A stretch of DNA of 64,000 nt from Paenibacillus glycanilyticus NBRC 16618 (GTDB lineage: Bacteria; Bacillota; Bacilli; Paenibacillales; Paenibacillaceae). Location: the NCBI RefSeq assembly GCF_004000805.1, contig NZ_BILY01000002.1, forward strand, positions 1 to 64,000, given 5' to 3'. The notes under the pieces were generated by a model. The model saw only the letters and a list, made by a program, of their open reading frames with translations, did no database searches and had not been told where the DNA came from. The position numbers were made by a program, and so were the translations under genes. This document shows positions 42,695 through 51,441 of this stretch, in pieces (position 1 is the stretch's first letter; the number at the start of each line of letters is the position of its first letter).

Positions 42695-43617
42695 CGCACG
42701 TCTCCCTCCTTGCCTTGAAGCCTGTATTGAACGATGGCGAGCAAGCCCAGCACGATAAACATCAGAACGCCAAGCGCGGCCGCAACCCCGTAATTTTGCT
42801 GGTTAAAAGCGTATTTTACAATGAGCAGCGCGTAGGTCAGCGTAGCATTGTTAGGTCCGCCGTCCAGCATCGCAAGCTGGGATTGGTAGCCCTGAGAGGT
42901 ACCGATCAGCTGCAGAATGAGAAGAAGGCCAAGCAGGCCTTTGATCGAAGGCAGCGTGATATGACGAATCCGGTTCCATACGCCAGCCCCGTCGATTTCC
43001 GCCGCTTCGTACCAGTCGCGCGGAATGCTGAGCACGGCGGCCAAATAGATAAGCATCGCCGAGCCGAATTGCTGCCATGATTCCATAATAACAAGGGAGA
43101 TCATCGACCATTTGGTATCCGTCATAAAGGATACCGGTTCATCGGCGCCAAACCAGCCTGTAATCACGCCGTTGATCGGGCCGACAGGGTCATAGAACCA
43201 GCGCCATAATCCGTACAATACGACTACCGGAATAATATTCGGCAGATAAGCGGCTACGCGGACAACGCCTTGGAACCGGCGAAGCTCGGAAATCGCAATG
43301 GCGAATACGATCGGAATCCAGAAACCTATCACAAGACAAAGGAACATATAATAAACGGTGTTTTTCACCGCCGTCCAGGCGTCTTTATCGTGAAGCGCGA
43401 CTTTATAGTTGTCGAATCCGACGAAGCTGTTCCCTTTTACAAAGTCAATGTGGTAGAAGCTGTAGATGAATCCTTTGAAGATCGGGACCCATAGAAACAA
43501 GATAAAAATAATAAAGGCGGGAAGCAGGAACAGTAGTCCCCAGAAATGCTTCCTCAAAAATACGGCAAATCGGCCTTTACGCTCGAGAGGCGCGTTTGCG
43601 ACAGCGTGTTGCTCCAT
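42691..43617 (-). CDS. CUT1 ABC permease, MalF type (GH32-linked)
   Basis: 308-residue inner-membrane permease. Seen: first segment WGLLFLLPAFIIFILFLWVPIFKGFIYSF, the EAA loop DWYEAAEIDGAGVWNRIRHITLPSIKGLLGLLLI near 205, and LDGGPNNATLTYALLIVKYAF, the extracytoplasmic loop of this type. GAGGGAGA precedes the start. It follows the response regulator gene by about 100 bases, where a transporter promoter activated by that regulator would be expected. Confidence 0.9.
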   Translation of the reverse strand: MEQHAVANAPLERKGRFAVFLRKHFWGLLFLLPAFIIFILFLWVPIFKGFIYSFYHIDFVKGNSFVGFDNYKVALHDKDAWTAVKNTVYYMFLCLVIGFWIPIVFAIAISELRRFQGVVRVAAYLPNIIPVVVLYGLWRWFYDPVGPINGVITGWFGADEPVSFMTDTKWSMISLVIMESWQQFGSAMLIYLAAVLSIPRDWYEAAEIDGAGVWNRIRHITLPSIKGLLGLLLILQLIGTSQGYQSQLAMLDGGPNNATLTYALLIVKYAFNQQNYGVAAALGVLMFIVLGLLAIVQYRLQGKEGDVR

Positions 43618-43714
43618 ACAAGTCTCCCTCTTTTCTTTAACAATCCTCTATCCTTATTGTAAAAAAAGGAGCCTCCCGAGGTAATGTGCGTATCCAAGGC
43701 AATGATGAGTAATT

Positions 43715-45049
43715 CTACTTCTTTAGCTCGCTCGGACTCATGCCGTAATACTTTTTGAAAATTTTGCTAAAATGCTCCGGCGATTCGTAACCCACCTTCT
43801 CCGAAATTTCGTAACGTCTCATGTCCGTATGAAGAAGAAGCCGCTTGCTCTCCTCCATCCGCAGCTTAACGACGTATTCCCACAGGTTATAACCCGTCTC
43901 CTTCTTGAACAGATAGCTGAGGTAGTTCGGGCTGACATGGTTGTTCTGCGCGACTTCATGCAGGGTTAAGCCCTTCTGCGCGAAATTCTGGTTAATGTAC
44001 TCCATTGCTTTCTCGACAATCAGGCTGGTCTGGGCGGTGAACTCTTCTTCGGTTGGACGCTGGGAATATTGGTTCCAATTGAAATCCCCGTAATAGAACA
44101 CATAGTGGTCCTTATGGCGGTCATTGCAGCTGAGCGCTTTGATCACCTGATCGTGAAGCACGTCAATAAATTCGATCCCCTTCAGAATCTGGCTGATGCC
44201 GATTACGCTTGTAATTCCCAGAAACTTCTGGATATTGAAATGCAGGCTGCGGCCGATCATATCCAGCTCGTTCATAATGCCGGAAGATGCCGTCTCCCCA
44301 TACAACGTCTCATTCCATTGCAAAATAATATTGATTTCCCGCTCCGAAGCGTAAAAGGCGGTATTATTCCAATGCTCGTCAAAGAGCTCGTTTACGATAT
44401 TAAGCGCGGCATAACGGAGCAGTCTTTCATCCGTCTTCGATAACCCGCGGTTACGGTCCGCAAGATTAAGCCGGATGCGGATCATGGAGAAATAAGGACC
44501 CTCTAGCCGGATCCCGTGCTTCTCCTTCAAAATTCGAACGATATCCTGCACTTTAAGCGATGGCTGACTGCTCACGAGCTGATTAAGCCAATCCACGGAT
44601 TGCGGATTCAGCTCATCCATATGGAAATGCTCCTGCATGCCCGCGATCAGCTCCTCTTGTTCGGCGGGTTCGGGCTTATGGAGCTTTAGCAATACGTTGC
44701 GCACGGAATCCAAAAACTGCTCGTTGTTCAGCGGCTTGATCAAATAGTCCTTAGCTCCGAGACGGATCGCCATCTGAGCATAATGAAACGTCTCGTGGGC
44801 CGAAATAATAATCGTCTGCACCCATGGCTTAATTAATTTCGCCTGCTGCATCAGCTCTATGCCGTTCATCGTCCCCATCTGAATATCTGTAACGAGCAGA
44901 TCAATATCGTCGGTCCGCAGGACGTCAAGCGCCTCGTAACCGTTATGAGCCATATGAATGGCGGAAATATCAATGCCGGAAGAAGCCAGTACGCTGCTTA
45001 GACCTTTGCAAATAAGCGGTTCGTCGTCCACCACCAGTATGTTATACAT
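43715..45049 (-). CDS. AraC-type response regulator (YesN-like)
   Basis: 444 residues. Seen: receiver 1-120 with NILVVDDEPLI, Asp55 in LLVTDIQMGT and YLIKPLNNEQF; a middle domain of about 200 residues; and a C-terminal AraC double HTH (about 345-444: NFAQKGLTLHEVAQNNHVSPNYLSYLFKKETGYNLWEYVVKLRMEESKRLL..., YEISEKVGYESPEHFSKIFKKYYGMSPSELKK). Overlaps the kinase gene by eight bases. Expected to activate the CUT1 transporter directly downstream. Confidence 0.92.
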   Translation of the reverse strand: MYNILVVDDEPLICKGLSSVLASSGIDISAIHMAHNGYEALDVLRTDDIDLLVTDIQMGTMNGIELMQQAKLIKPWVQTIIISAHETFHYAQMAIRLGAKDYLIKPLNNEQFLDSVRNVLLKLHKPEPAEQEELIAGMQEHFHMDELNPQSVDWLNQLVSSQPSLKVQDIVRILKEKHGIRLEGPYFSMIRIRLNLADRNRGLSKTDERLLRYAALNIVNELFDEHWNNTAFYASEREINIILQWNETLYGETASSGIMNELDMIGRSLHFNIQKFLGITSVIGISQILKGIEFIDVLHDQVIKALSCNDRHKDHYVFYYGDFNWNQYSQRPTEEEFTAQTSLIVEKAMEYINQNFAQKGLTLHEVAQNNHVSPNYLSYLFKKETGYNLWEYVVKLRMEESKRLLLHTDMRRYEISEKVGYESPEHFSKIFKKYYGMSPSELKK

Positions 45050-46847
45050 CGCCTAGTTCCTTCCTTTCGCCGGCTGCCGGAAGCTGGATCGTAACGATCG
45101 TTCCGCCGCCGTTTCTTTTTTTGTACTGAATACCGTAGACATTGCCGAAATGCAGCTGAAGCCGCTGATGGATGTTTTTGACGCCGTATCCGGAGGACGA
45201 TTGTGCGGCCGGCTCGTTCAGCAGAGACTCAATCGCTTTATGATCCACCTCTTTATAACCGTTGTCCTCCACGCGGATCAGCAGCTTGTCGCCTTCGTAT
45301 TCCGCGTTAATATGAATCTCGCCGTCTTCCCCCATGTTCTTGACGCCGTGGATGATGGCATTCTCGATCAACGGCTGCAGCGTAACCTTCGGAATGAGAT
45401 GGTTCATCATCTCCTCCGGTACCGCCCAGATGACCCGGAAGTCATAGTCGTAACGCTTCTGCTGCAGCTTCACGTAAGCAGCCGCATGCTCCAGCTCCTC
45501 CGCCAGCGTAATCAGCTCCCGGCCGCGGCTTAAGCTGATTTTCATCAGCTTCGACAGCTCCTTGATCATTTCCGCCGATTCGGAATTGCCTTCGAGCGAG
45601 CTTTTCCAATAAATGCTCTCAAGCGTGTTGTAGAGAAGATGAGGATTAATCTGTTGATACAAAATTTGAAGCTGGCTTTCCCGCTGCTTGATCTCCATCT
45701 GGTATTTGTCGTGAATAAGTCCATTAAGCCGGCGGGCCATATCGTACAGAGCTCCAATCAATACTCCCACCTCGTCGTTTCTGCCTTTGCCAGGCGTCTC
45801 CGGCACTCTCTTGCCAGGCTCGTAACGGCGGACAAACGTTGCCAGTCTTTGCAACGGCGTCATTAGCGAACGCCAGAAATAGAAAATGACGATACACCCG
45901 AACAGGATGTAAGCCACCGATATCAGCTGGATAACCCGCTTCACTTCATTTTGCTGCTGAAGGAGCGATTTGATCGGGATTTTGTAGATCAGCCGCTGCT
46001 GCAGCAGCTCATTGTCGCTGGCCATATAAATGTACTCCGAGGTCATAATCGGTTTATTCAGGCTTTCCGCTTCGCCGGAAGCGGTTACAGGAAGCTCAAC
46101 CGTGGAGCCCATCGTCTTCGGACTTGTGGAGGCCAGAATATAATTCTGCTTATCCGTGAAAAAGATTTCTCCGCCGGGCAAGGATACCGACTGCATGGAT
46201 TCGGCAAGCTTCTTATCCATGTTGGTTGCGATGAGCACGCCGATGACGCTGTGCCCCTGACTAACGGTATTTACCGCCCGGATATAAGCCAAAGTCCGTT
46301 TCTTGACGAGCATATCGTTATTTTCGATAATCTCCATAAAGCCTTGACCCTTCAGGCCAACCGCCTTGTCGAACCATTTCGGCTTATTGGCGTCGGAGAA
46401 GAAATATACGCCGCTCTGGATCATCTGAACCTTAGGCGCAAAGAAATAATAGTTATTGGGATCATAGATATACAGACTGTAATAAACAGCCTCCCCGCCG
46501 TTTAAGGCGGTTGAATAGCCTGCCAGCAAAGCATCCATTTTCTCGTATTTCCGGACGCGTTCAATGACGGTTTCATCGTCATCGGGGACTAGCTGCTGAG
46601 CCGTGGGGTTCTGGATAATCGTCGTTGTGATTTTGTTGACGGTATCGATATCCCGGTCGATCAGCGTATGGTTCTGTTTGTTCAGTTCAGCGTAGGCATT
46701 CGTTACGTGGCGTTTGAGTATCTGTTCGGCCTCCGAATTTCCGTAGCTGTGAAGAATGAATATCGGGCTGACCATAAGCAGGAACAAGAGCAGCAGCTGC
46801 TGCTTCACGCTTAGCTTGGTCATTGGATTGGAAAAGCCCGTTCTCAT
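45042..46847 (-). CDS. YesM-like sensor histidine kinase
   Basis: About 601 residues. Seen: membrane segment at about 12-32 (KQQLLLLFLLMVSPIFILHSYG), an extracellular dCache-like sensor region to about 300, a second membrane segment (ISVAYILFGCIVIFYFW), HAMP, then LQILYQQINPHLLYNTLESIYWKS with the phospho-His, and HATPase_c (VTLQPLIENAIIHGVKN, VEDNGY, GYGVKNIHQRLQLHFG). GGGGGTG is 7 bases before ATG 46847; an in-frame start at 46886 lacks a site. Pairs with the overlapping response regulator. Confidence 0.9.
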   Translation of the reverse strand: MRTGFSNPMTKLSVKQQLLLLFLLMVSPIFILHSYGNSEAEQILKRHVTNAYAELNKQNHTLIDRDIDTVNKITTTIIQNPTAQQLVPDDDETVIERVRKYEKMDALLAGYSTALNGGEAVYYSLYIYDPNNYYFFAPKVQMIQSGVYFFSDANKPKWFDKAVGLKGQGFMEIIENNDMLVKKRTLAYIRAVNTVSQGHSVIGVLIATNMDKKLAESMQSVSLPGGEIFFTDKQNYILASTSPKTMGSTVELPVTASGEAESLNKPIMTSEYIYMASDNELLQQRLIYKIPIKSLLQQQNEVKRVIQLISVAYILFGCIVIFYFWRSLMTPLQRLATFVRRYEPGKRVPETPGKGRNDEVGVLIGALYDMARRLNGLIHDKYQMEIKQRESQLQILYQQINPHLLYNTLESIYWKSSLEGNSESAEMIKELSKLMKISLSRGRELITLAEELEHAAAYVKLQQKRYDYDFRVIWAVPEEMMNHLIPKVTLQPLIENAIIHGVKNMGEDGEIHINAEYEGDKLLIRVEDNGYKEVDHKAIESLLNEPAAQSSSGYGVKNIHQRLQLHFGNVYGIQYKKRNGGGTIVTIQLPAAGERKELGDV

Positions 46848-46919
46848 GATGACGCACCCCCAGCTTCCTTCCTTTAAATATAGCAAATATGCAATTCGGC
46901 AGTATGGCTATTCTTATTT

Positions 46920-46947
46920 ATTGTATAGGTAATTTCACGCACTTCAA
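46920..46947 (-). promoter_or_regulatory. Promoter of the YesMN-like pair (GH32 locus)
   Basis: -35 TTGAAG (46942-46947), 16-base spacer, -10 TACAAT (46920-46925). Together with the leader elements for the divergent DJ-1 gene it accounts for most of the 311-base gap 46848-47158. Confidence 0.6.
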
Positions 46948-47062
46948 GCTTTGATTCTAGTAGAAACGAACGATTTTCCGAGATAAGAAAAGGAAAATAT
47001 TGACTGTTTCAATAGTGAAGGGCATAATAGCTGTGTATTCATCATCACGATTCTTTAAGCGA

Positions 47063-47146
47063 ATGCTTGCGATGGAAGAATTGCTTCACCATTCTTTTAA
47101 GCCCATGCTTACGAAGTAAGAATTGCTTCACAATTCTTTGGAGGAG
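47063..47146 (+). promoter_or_regulatory. Two tandem leader stem-loop elements upstream of the DJ-1 gene
   Basis: Copy 1 ATGCTTGCGATGGAAGAATT..ATTCTTTTAAG (47063-47100); copy 2 ATGCTTACGAAGTAAGAATT..AATTCTTTGGAGGAG (47105-47146). Copy 2 forms a perfect 8-pair hairpin AAGAATTG/CAATTCTT with loop CTTCA, ending at the Shine-Dalgarno. A further half copy (ATTCTTTAAGCG) precedes copy 1. Same family as the fucI and fucA leaders. Confidence 0.7.
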
Positions 47147-47158
47147 TGATCTGAACCT

Positions 47159-47761
47159 ATGTCGAACAAAGTGCTTATCGTGACTGGCGATGCCGCGGAA
47201 GTTTTGGAAGTGTATTATCCTTATTACCGACTGCTGGAGGAAGGCTACGAAGCTGTTATCGCTTCCCCGACGCAAAAAACCTTACATACCGTCTGCCATG
47301 ACTTTATTGAGGGCTGGGACACCTATACGGAAAAGCCGGCTCATCAGCTGCAGTCCCATTTGGGCTTCGCCGATGTAGACCCTTCCGAATACGCTGCGAT
47401 TATTATTCCCGGGGGAAGAGCGCCGGAATATATTCGCGGCAACGCGGAGCTGCCTCGCATTCTGCAGCATTTTATCGATGCCGACAAGCCGATAGGCGCG
47501 ATCTGCCACGGGGCGCAGGTATTCCTGTCGCTGCCCGATTACAGCTATTTCAACGGCCGTACCATGACGGCTTACAACGCTTCGCGCCTGGAAGTTGAGC
47601 GCCTTGGCGCCTGCTATGCGGACGAGACGCTTCATGTGGACGGCAAGCTTGTAACCGGCCATGCCTGGCCGGATCTTCCCGGCTTTATGCGCGAGTTCCT
47701 GAAGCTAGTCCGCGAGGATGCCGCAACAACCGCAGCAGACGCAGAAGCTCTGACATCATAA
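47159..47761 (+). CDS. DJ-1/PfpI family protein
   Basis: 200-residue cytoplasmic protein of the DJ-1/PfpI/ThiJ superfamily. Seen: KVLIVTGDAAEVLEVYYPYYRLLEEGYEAVIASP, IIIPGGRAPEYIRG near 81-94, and the nucleophile elbow AICHGAQVFLS with Cys116, followed by GRTMTAYNASRLEVERLGACYADE. Members are deglycases, glyoxalases, chaperones or proteases; the exact activity cannot be read from the motifs. Downstream of two tandem leader hairpins and closed by its own terminator. Confidence 0.9.
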   Translation: MSNKVLIVTGDAAEVLEVYYPYYRLLEEGYEAVIASPTQKTLHTVCHDFIEGWDTYTEKPAHQLQSHLGFADVDPSEYAAIIIPGGRAPEYIRGNAELPRILQHFIDADKPIGAICHGAQVFLSLPDYSYFNGRTMTAYNASRLEVERLGACYADETLHVDGKLVTGHAWPDLPGFMREFLKLVREDAATTAADAEALTS

Positions 47762-47775
47762 TTGAAAATACGCAC

Positions 47776-47820
47776 AAGCGGCAGCTTAATGGCTAAAGGC
47801 CATAAGCTGCCGCTTTTTTT
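47776..47820 (+). terminator. Terminator of the DJ-1 gene
   Basis: Long stem (about 47776-47793 with 47799-47815) followed by seven T. Confidence 0.88.
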
Positions 47821-47834
47821 GATTGGAATGCTTT

Positions 47835-48671
47835 TTAGCGGGGGAACAAATTCTGCTGATTACTCTCCCGGAACCGGTTGGGCGACAAACCCGTGACCCG
47901 GCGGAAAATAATCGAAAAATAATTCGGATTGTCGTAGCCGAGAAGCTTCGCCACTTCCCATACCTTCATCTCCGTTGTGACGAGCAGCCTGGTCGCCTCT
48001 CCGATCCGGCGGTGAATGGCATAGTTAATCGGGGAAATCCGATAATGGTCTTTAAATACATGGGAAATATAATAAGGATTCACGTGGAATTGCCGCCCCA
48101 AATCCTTGAGGCTTATATTTTGCGTATAATTCCTGTCGATATAATCCTTGATCTGCTCGGCTAGTCCGGTATTGGATTCCTGCTTAATTTGCTGCTGATT
48201 CCTCACCGCTCTTCTGAGCAGCAAAATAACGGAATTAATCAAATAACGGCTGATCCCCTCGTATCCTTCTTCCTTGATGGAGGATTCATCAACAATCATC
48301 CTCATCAAAGCCTCAATTTCCGAAAACGCGCGGCTGGACCGGATCACGGGCTCGACGCCAGGCGGGATGACCCAATCCTCGGAAGGGCTTGCCTTAGGCA
48401 GCGAAAATCCGCAGTAATAAGTGATTAACGGATTATCGACTAAGGACTGCTCTTCATGCAGAACCCCTTTATTGTAGACCAGAATGTCTCCCCCGCTTAC
48501 GCTATACGATTGTCCTCCAATCGTAAACATCCCTTCGCCGCCGCATACGACGATAATTTCATGCAAATCATCATGCTTATGGCTCGGAAAATTCCAGTTG
48601 GGCGTATCGCTTACTTTTCCGGCGTACAGCAGATGACTTTGTATTTCCTCTCCGGCAGCGGAAGCCGTCAT
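47835..48671 (-). CDS. AraC-family regulator with cupin domain
   Basis: 278 residues. Seen: N-terminal cupin (HKHDDLHEIIVVCGGEGMFTIGGQSYSVSGGDILVYNKGVLHEEQ, about 30-80) and C-terminal AraC double HTH (about 175-270: NYTQNISLKDLGRQFHVNPYYISHVFKDHYRISPINYAIHRRIGEATRLL..., WEVAKLLGYDNPNYFSIIFRRVTGLSPNRFR). The cupin probably binds a small ligand, often a sugar in this group. No catabolic genes adjoin it, so targets are unknown. Confidence 0.9.
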   Translation of the reverse strand: MTASAAGEEIQSHLLYAGKVSDTPNWNFPSHKHDDLHEIIVVCGGEGMFTIGGQSYSVSGGDILVYNKGVLHEEQSLVDNPLITYYCGFSLPKASPSEDWVIPPGVEPVIRSSRAFSEIEALMRMIVDESSIKEEGYEGISRYLINSVILLLRRAVRNQQQIKQESNTGLAEQIKDYIDRNYTQNISLKDLGRQFHVNPYYISHVFKDHYRISPINYAIHRRIGEATRLLVTTEMKVWEVAKLLGYDNPNYFSIIFRRVTGLSPNRFRESNQQNLFPR

Positions 48672-48818
48672 CCCTACTCCCTCTTTTCCAAATATCTTTT
48701 ATCTATACAGCAAGATATATCACATCGCAAACATATCCGGCAAGATGCTTCATTGCCGCTGCTTGAGCCTTCCATTAAGCTTTGACTGTAGGAAAGAGAG
48801 CCAAAATGAGGTGAGGGT

Positions 48819-49334
48819 ATGCGCGAGATGGAATGCTGGAAGCAGTATGGCTTTGCTTTATTCCCAAGGGCAGTAACGCATTTTTATGCGCTGCGTTATC
48901 TTTTGTGGGTGAAGGAGCTTCCCGTTGACCAGCCTTACGACATCCATCATCAATATTTATGGGATATACGTATGCATGAGCCTGTTTACGAGGCCTTTAG
49001 CGAGATACTCGGGACGACCGCGCTTTGGGCGCATCTGTGCCCTGGCGAACCCGCTGCCGTCAAAGGCGCAATATGCTTGCAGCAATCGGTTCAGGTACCG
49101 GTAAAGCAATGGAGCATTGCAAATATCGGCGATTTATTTATATACAACGCGGAAGAATGCCGTATTGACCTGGACGCCATGCCGGATTACAGCTGGCTTC
49201 CGATGACTTACTTCCCGGCAGCTCCCGATAACCGGTCCCTGCTGAAGGAAAGGCTGCGCAGCTGGAAAGCTAGTCCCAATCAAGCTTATCTATCAGCAAG
49301 GGGCAATAAGCTTCTTGGCTCCGAGCGTTGGTAG
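48819..49334 (+). CDS. Hypothetical protein (171 aa)
   Basis: I do not recognise this protein. It is soluble with no signal peptide, aromatic-rich (many Trp and Tyr), with segments such as GFALFPRAVTHFYALRYLLWVKELP, DIHHQYLWDIRMHEPVYEAFSEIL and QWSIANIGDLFIYNAEECRIDLD. AGGTGAGGGT precedes the start. It is 36 bases before the MFS gene on the same strand, so co-expression is likely. No function proposed. Confidence 0.65.
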   Translation: MREMECWKQYGFALFPRAVTHFYALRYLLWVKELPVDQPYDIHHQYLWDIRMHEPVYEAFSEILGTTALWAHLCPGEPAAVKGAICLQQSVQVPVKQWSIANIGDLFIYNAEECRIDLDAMPDYSWLPMTYFPAAPDNRSLLKERLRSWKASPNQAYLSARGNKLLGSERW

Positions 49335-49370
49335 AAGACATACAAGCAATAAACCTGGAGGATCTTCAAC

Positions 49371-50564
49371 ATGAAAAAAGAAAACCTGCTTATCTTTACT
49401 TTTACCCTGCTGGCCTTTATCTTGGGCACGACCGAATATGTAATCGTTGGTTTGCTGACACCAATTGCGAGCAGCCTTGGCGTCTCCGTTGCGCAGACCG
49501 GCATTATGGTCTCCGGCTTTGCGATTGCTTATGCGGCCGGAACGCCTTTTGTTATGATGGCCGCCGGTTTCTTCACGAAACGCCGCGCCTTGCTGATAGG
49601 TGCTTCATTGGTTGTTTTGTTTACGATGGGAAGTGCATTGTCCTTCTCTTATCCGGTATTGTTCCTTACCCGAATGGCAACGGCTGTCTTCTGCGGGCTG
49701 AGCGTTTCCCTGGCCGTCTCCATCTGCACGGATTACGTGTCGCCTGAGCGGAGAGGGCTGGCGCTTTCCTACATTATCGGCGGATTCACCATTGCCAACG
49801 TGCTGGGTGTTCCGATCGGCACCTTCGTAGGCCTGCATTTCGAATGGCCTGCCGCCTTCTGGCTGGTTGCGGCTTGCGGCATTATAAGCATTCTGCTTCT
49901 GTACCGAATCGTACCGAGAAATTTGCCGGCGGTGCAAAGCTCGCTCAAAAACCAGTTCCGCCTGATGACTAACCCGAGAGTGCTGCTTGCCTTCTTTATC
50001 CCGATTATCGGGGTCGCGGCCATTTTCGTCATCTACACTTATATTAATCCGCTTATGCTGGAAGTTATGCATATCTCGGAAGGACGAACCAGCACCATCC
50101 TGCTCGTATACGGAGCCGTGACCATTCTCAGCAACATCCTAGGCGGCAAAATCGCAAGCGGCACTTACATGGCGAAGCTGAAAACGCTGTTCCTGGTTCA
50201 TGCCGTTGTTTACGTCATCTTTGGTTTCACCTTATCGTTCACTTGGCTTGGCATCGTCAGCTTGATGGCTATCGCTCTCATTTCATTCTCAATCAATGCG
50301 GCATGCCAGCTGTACTTCATCCATCTGACCGAGCAATATGTGCCCGAAGCCAAGGATTTCGCCTCTTCCCTGCTGCCAATCAGCGCCAATATCGGGATTG
50401 CGGTTGGCTCCTCGGTCGGCGCCTTCGTAACCGACCATTATGGTCTGCGTTATCTTCCATGGGCAGCGGCCGTGCTTGCCTTGCTTGCATTTGCCGCAAC
50501 GGCCTACAGCTATAATCTCGATCGTTCAGCCCAAAAAGCAGCTCTGCAGCAGGCCGCCGGATAA
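49371..50564 (+). CDS. MFS efflux transporter (AraJ/YdhP type)
   Basis: 397 residues, 12 membrane segments. Seen: the DHA1-type start FTLLAFILGTTEYVIVGLLTPIASSLGVSVAQTGIMVSGFAIAYAAGTP, motif A-like AAGFFTKRRALLIGASL, the helix 4 arginine in FLTRMATAVFCGLSVSLAV, and helix 5 motif C-like GGFTIANVLGVPIGTFVG, which marks proton-coupled exporters. The AraJ/NepI subgroup exports sugars, nucleosides or drugs; substrate cannot be told. Confidence 0.87.
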   Translation: MKKENLLIFTFTLLAFILGTTEYVIVGLLTPIASSLGVSVAQTGIMVSGFAIAYAAGTPFVMMAAGFFTKRRALLIGASLVVLFTMGSALSFSYPVLFLTRMATAVFCGLSVSLAVSICTDYVSPERRGLALSYIIGGFTIANVLGVPIGTFVGLHFEWPAAFWLVAACGIISILLLYRIVPRNLPAVQSSLKNQFRLMTNPRVLLAFFIPIIGVAAIFVIYTYINPLMLEVMHISEGRTSTILLVYGAVTILSNILGGKIASGTYMAKLKTLFLVHAVVYVIFGFTLSFTWLGIVSLMAIALISFSINAACQLYFIHLTEQYVPEAKDFASSLLPISANIGIAVGSSVGAFVTDHYGLRYLPWAAAVLALLAFAATAYSYNLDRSAQKAALQQAAG

Positions 50565-50575
50565 ACGAAGGAATG

Positions 50576-50612
50576 AAAGGCTGCTCCACCGTCTGGTGGG
50601 GCAGCCTTTATC
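50576..50612 (+). terminator. Terminator between MFS and alkD-like genes
   Basis: Stem 50576-50584/50601-50609 extended by an inner CCACC/GGTGG pairing (50586-50590/50595-50599), then a short T-tract; it lies between convergent genes and can serve both. Confidence 0.75.
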
Positions 50613-50614
50613 AT

Positions 50615-51322
50615 TTAACAAATACAAGTCTTTTTCTTGATGCCGAGCTTTCCTCTCGCTTCTACCTTGGCGATATAGTCGGAGGCGAGCGGAACCTTGC
50701 AGGCGGTATCGCCTACATCGACTTTTACGGCGCCAATCCCCTCCGCAACGGCTTTGGCCTCCTCCGTCAAGGGTGCGACGTAAGAAGCTACGCAAATAAC
50801 AAACGTATTCATCGTATACCGTACTCGGTTCCGCTCCTCATGGACGCTCTTCCGCACCTGCTCCAAAAGCCTGCGGATTTCCGTCAAATCGAGCTCCTCA
50901 TCCGGAGCGATCGTCACGTAATTCGCATAAGCGCTCCAACCCGCTACCGCAACCATCTCTTCCGGGGACTGTAACCATTCCAACGCAAGCTCCCGCGCAA
51001 AAGGACTCTCCGCTGTAACATTCGCTACCGTATATTCCGCAAGCGAATACCAATAAGCCTGCTTCACCCAATGCCGAAGCCTCTCTTTGGCGATCGTTTT
51101 CGGATTAACGGCCAGTCCCGCCAAATACATGGCATCATGATTGCCGGAGTCGTAAAGCTTGTACACCAGCTCCTGGTCTTTCTTCACCTCTTTGACCAGC
51201 TTCTTCATGTCGCCGATCTTTACGCCAAAAAACGGCTCCTTCGCACCATGCCGCACATAAGTGCTCTTGGTCTGCTCGCTTCCCATTCCCTCTAACGCCC
51301 GCAATACTTCATCAAAGGTCAT
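50615..51322 (-). CDS. DNA alkylation repair protein (AlkD-like)
   Basis: 235 residues, an all-helical HEAT-like repeat protein of the DNA alkylation repair family. Seen: GAKEPFFGVKIGDMKKLVKEVKKDQELVYKLYDSGNHDAMYLAGLAV near 26-75 and the central WYSLAEYTVANVT, WLQSPEEMVAVAGWSAYANYVTIAPDEELD. True AlkD glycosylases keep a Trp/Asp/Trp set at the active cleft; Trp and Asp residues are present but their match is not checked. A short Cys-containing tail (KKKTCIC) is unusual and may bind metal or be accidental. Confidence 0.8.
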   Translation of the reverse strand: MTFDEVLRALEGMGSEQTKSTYVRHGAKEPFFGVKIGDMKKLVKEVKKDQELVYKLYDSGNHDAMYLAGLAVNPKTIAKERLRHWVKQAYWYSLAEYTVANVTAESPFARELALEWLQSPEEMVAVAGWSAYANYVTIAPDEELDLTEIRRLLEQVRKSVHEERNRVRYTMNTFVICVASYVAPLTEEAKAVAEGIGAVKVDVGDTACKVPLASDYIAKVEARGKLGIKKKTCIC

Positions 51323-51382
51323 TACTTGGCCTCCAATTATGCTCTTATGGATTCGAGTATACCTTTGCCGCCTATTTTATGC

Positions 51383-51429
51383 AAAACAAAAAGGACTGAC
51401 AATCAGCGCATCTGGCGCCACATTGTCAG
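51383..51429 (-). terminator. Terminator of the Old Yellow Enzyme gene
   Basis: Eight-pair outer stem (51396-51403/51422-51429) with an inner GCGC pairing, followed on the minus strand by a T-rich tract at 51383-51392. Confidence 0.75.
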
Positions 51430-51441
51430 CCCTCATTTATA

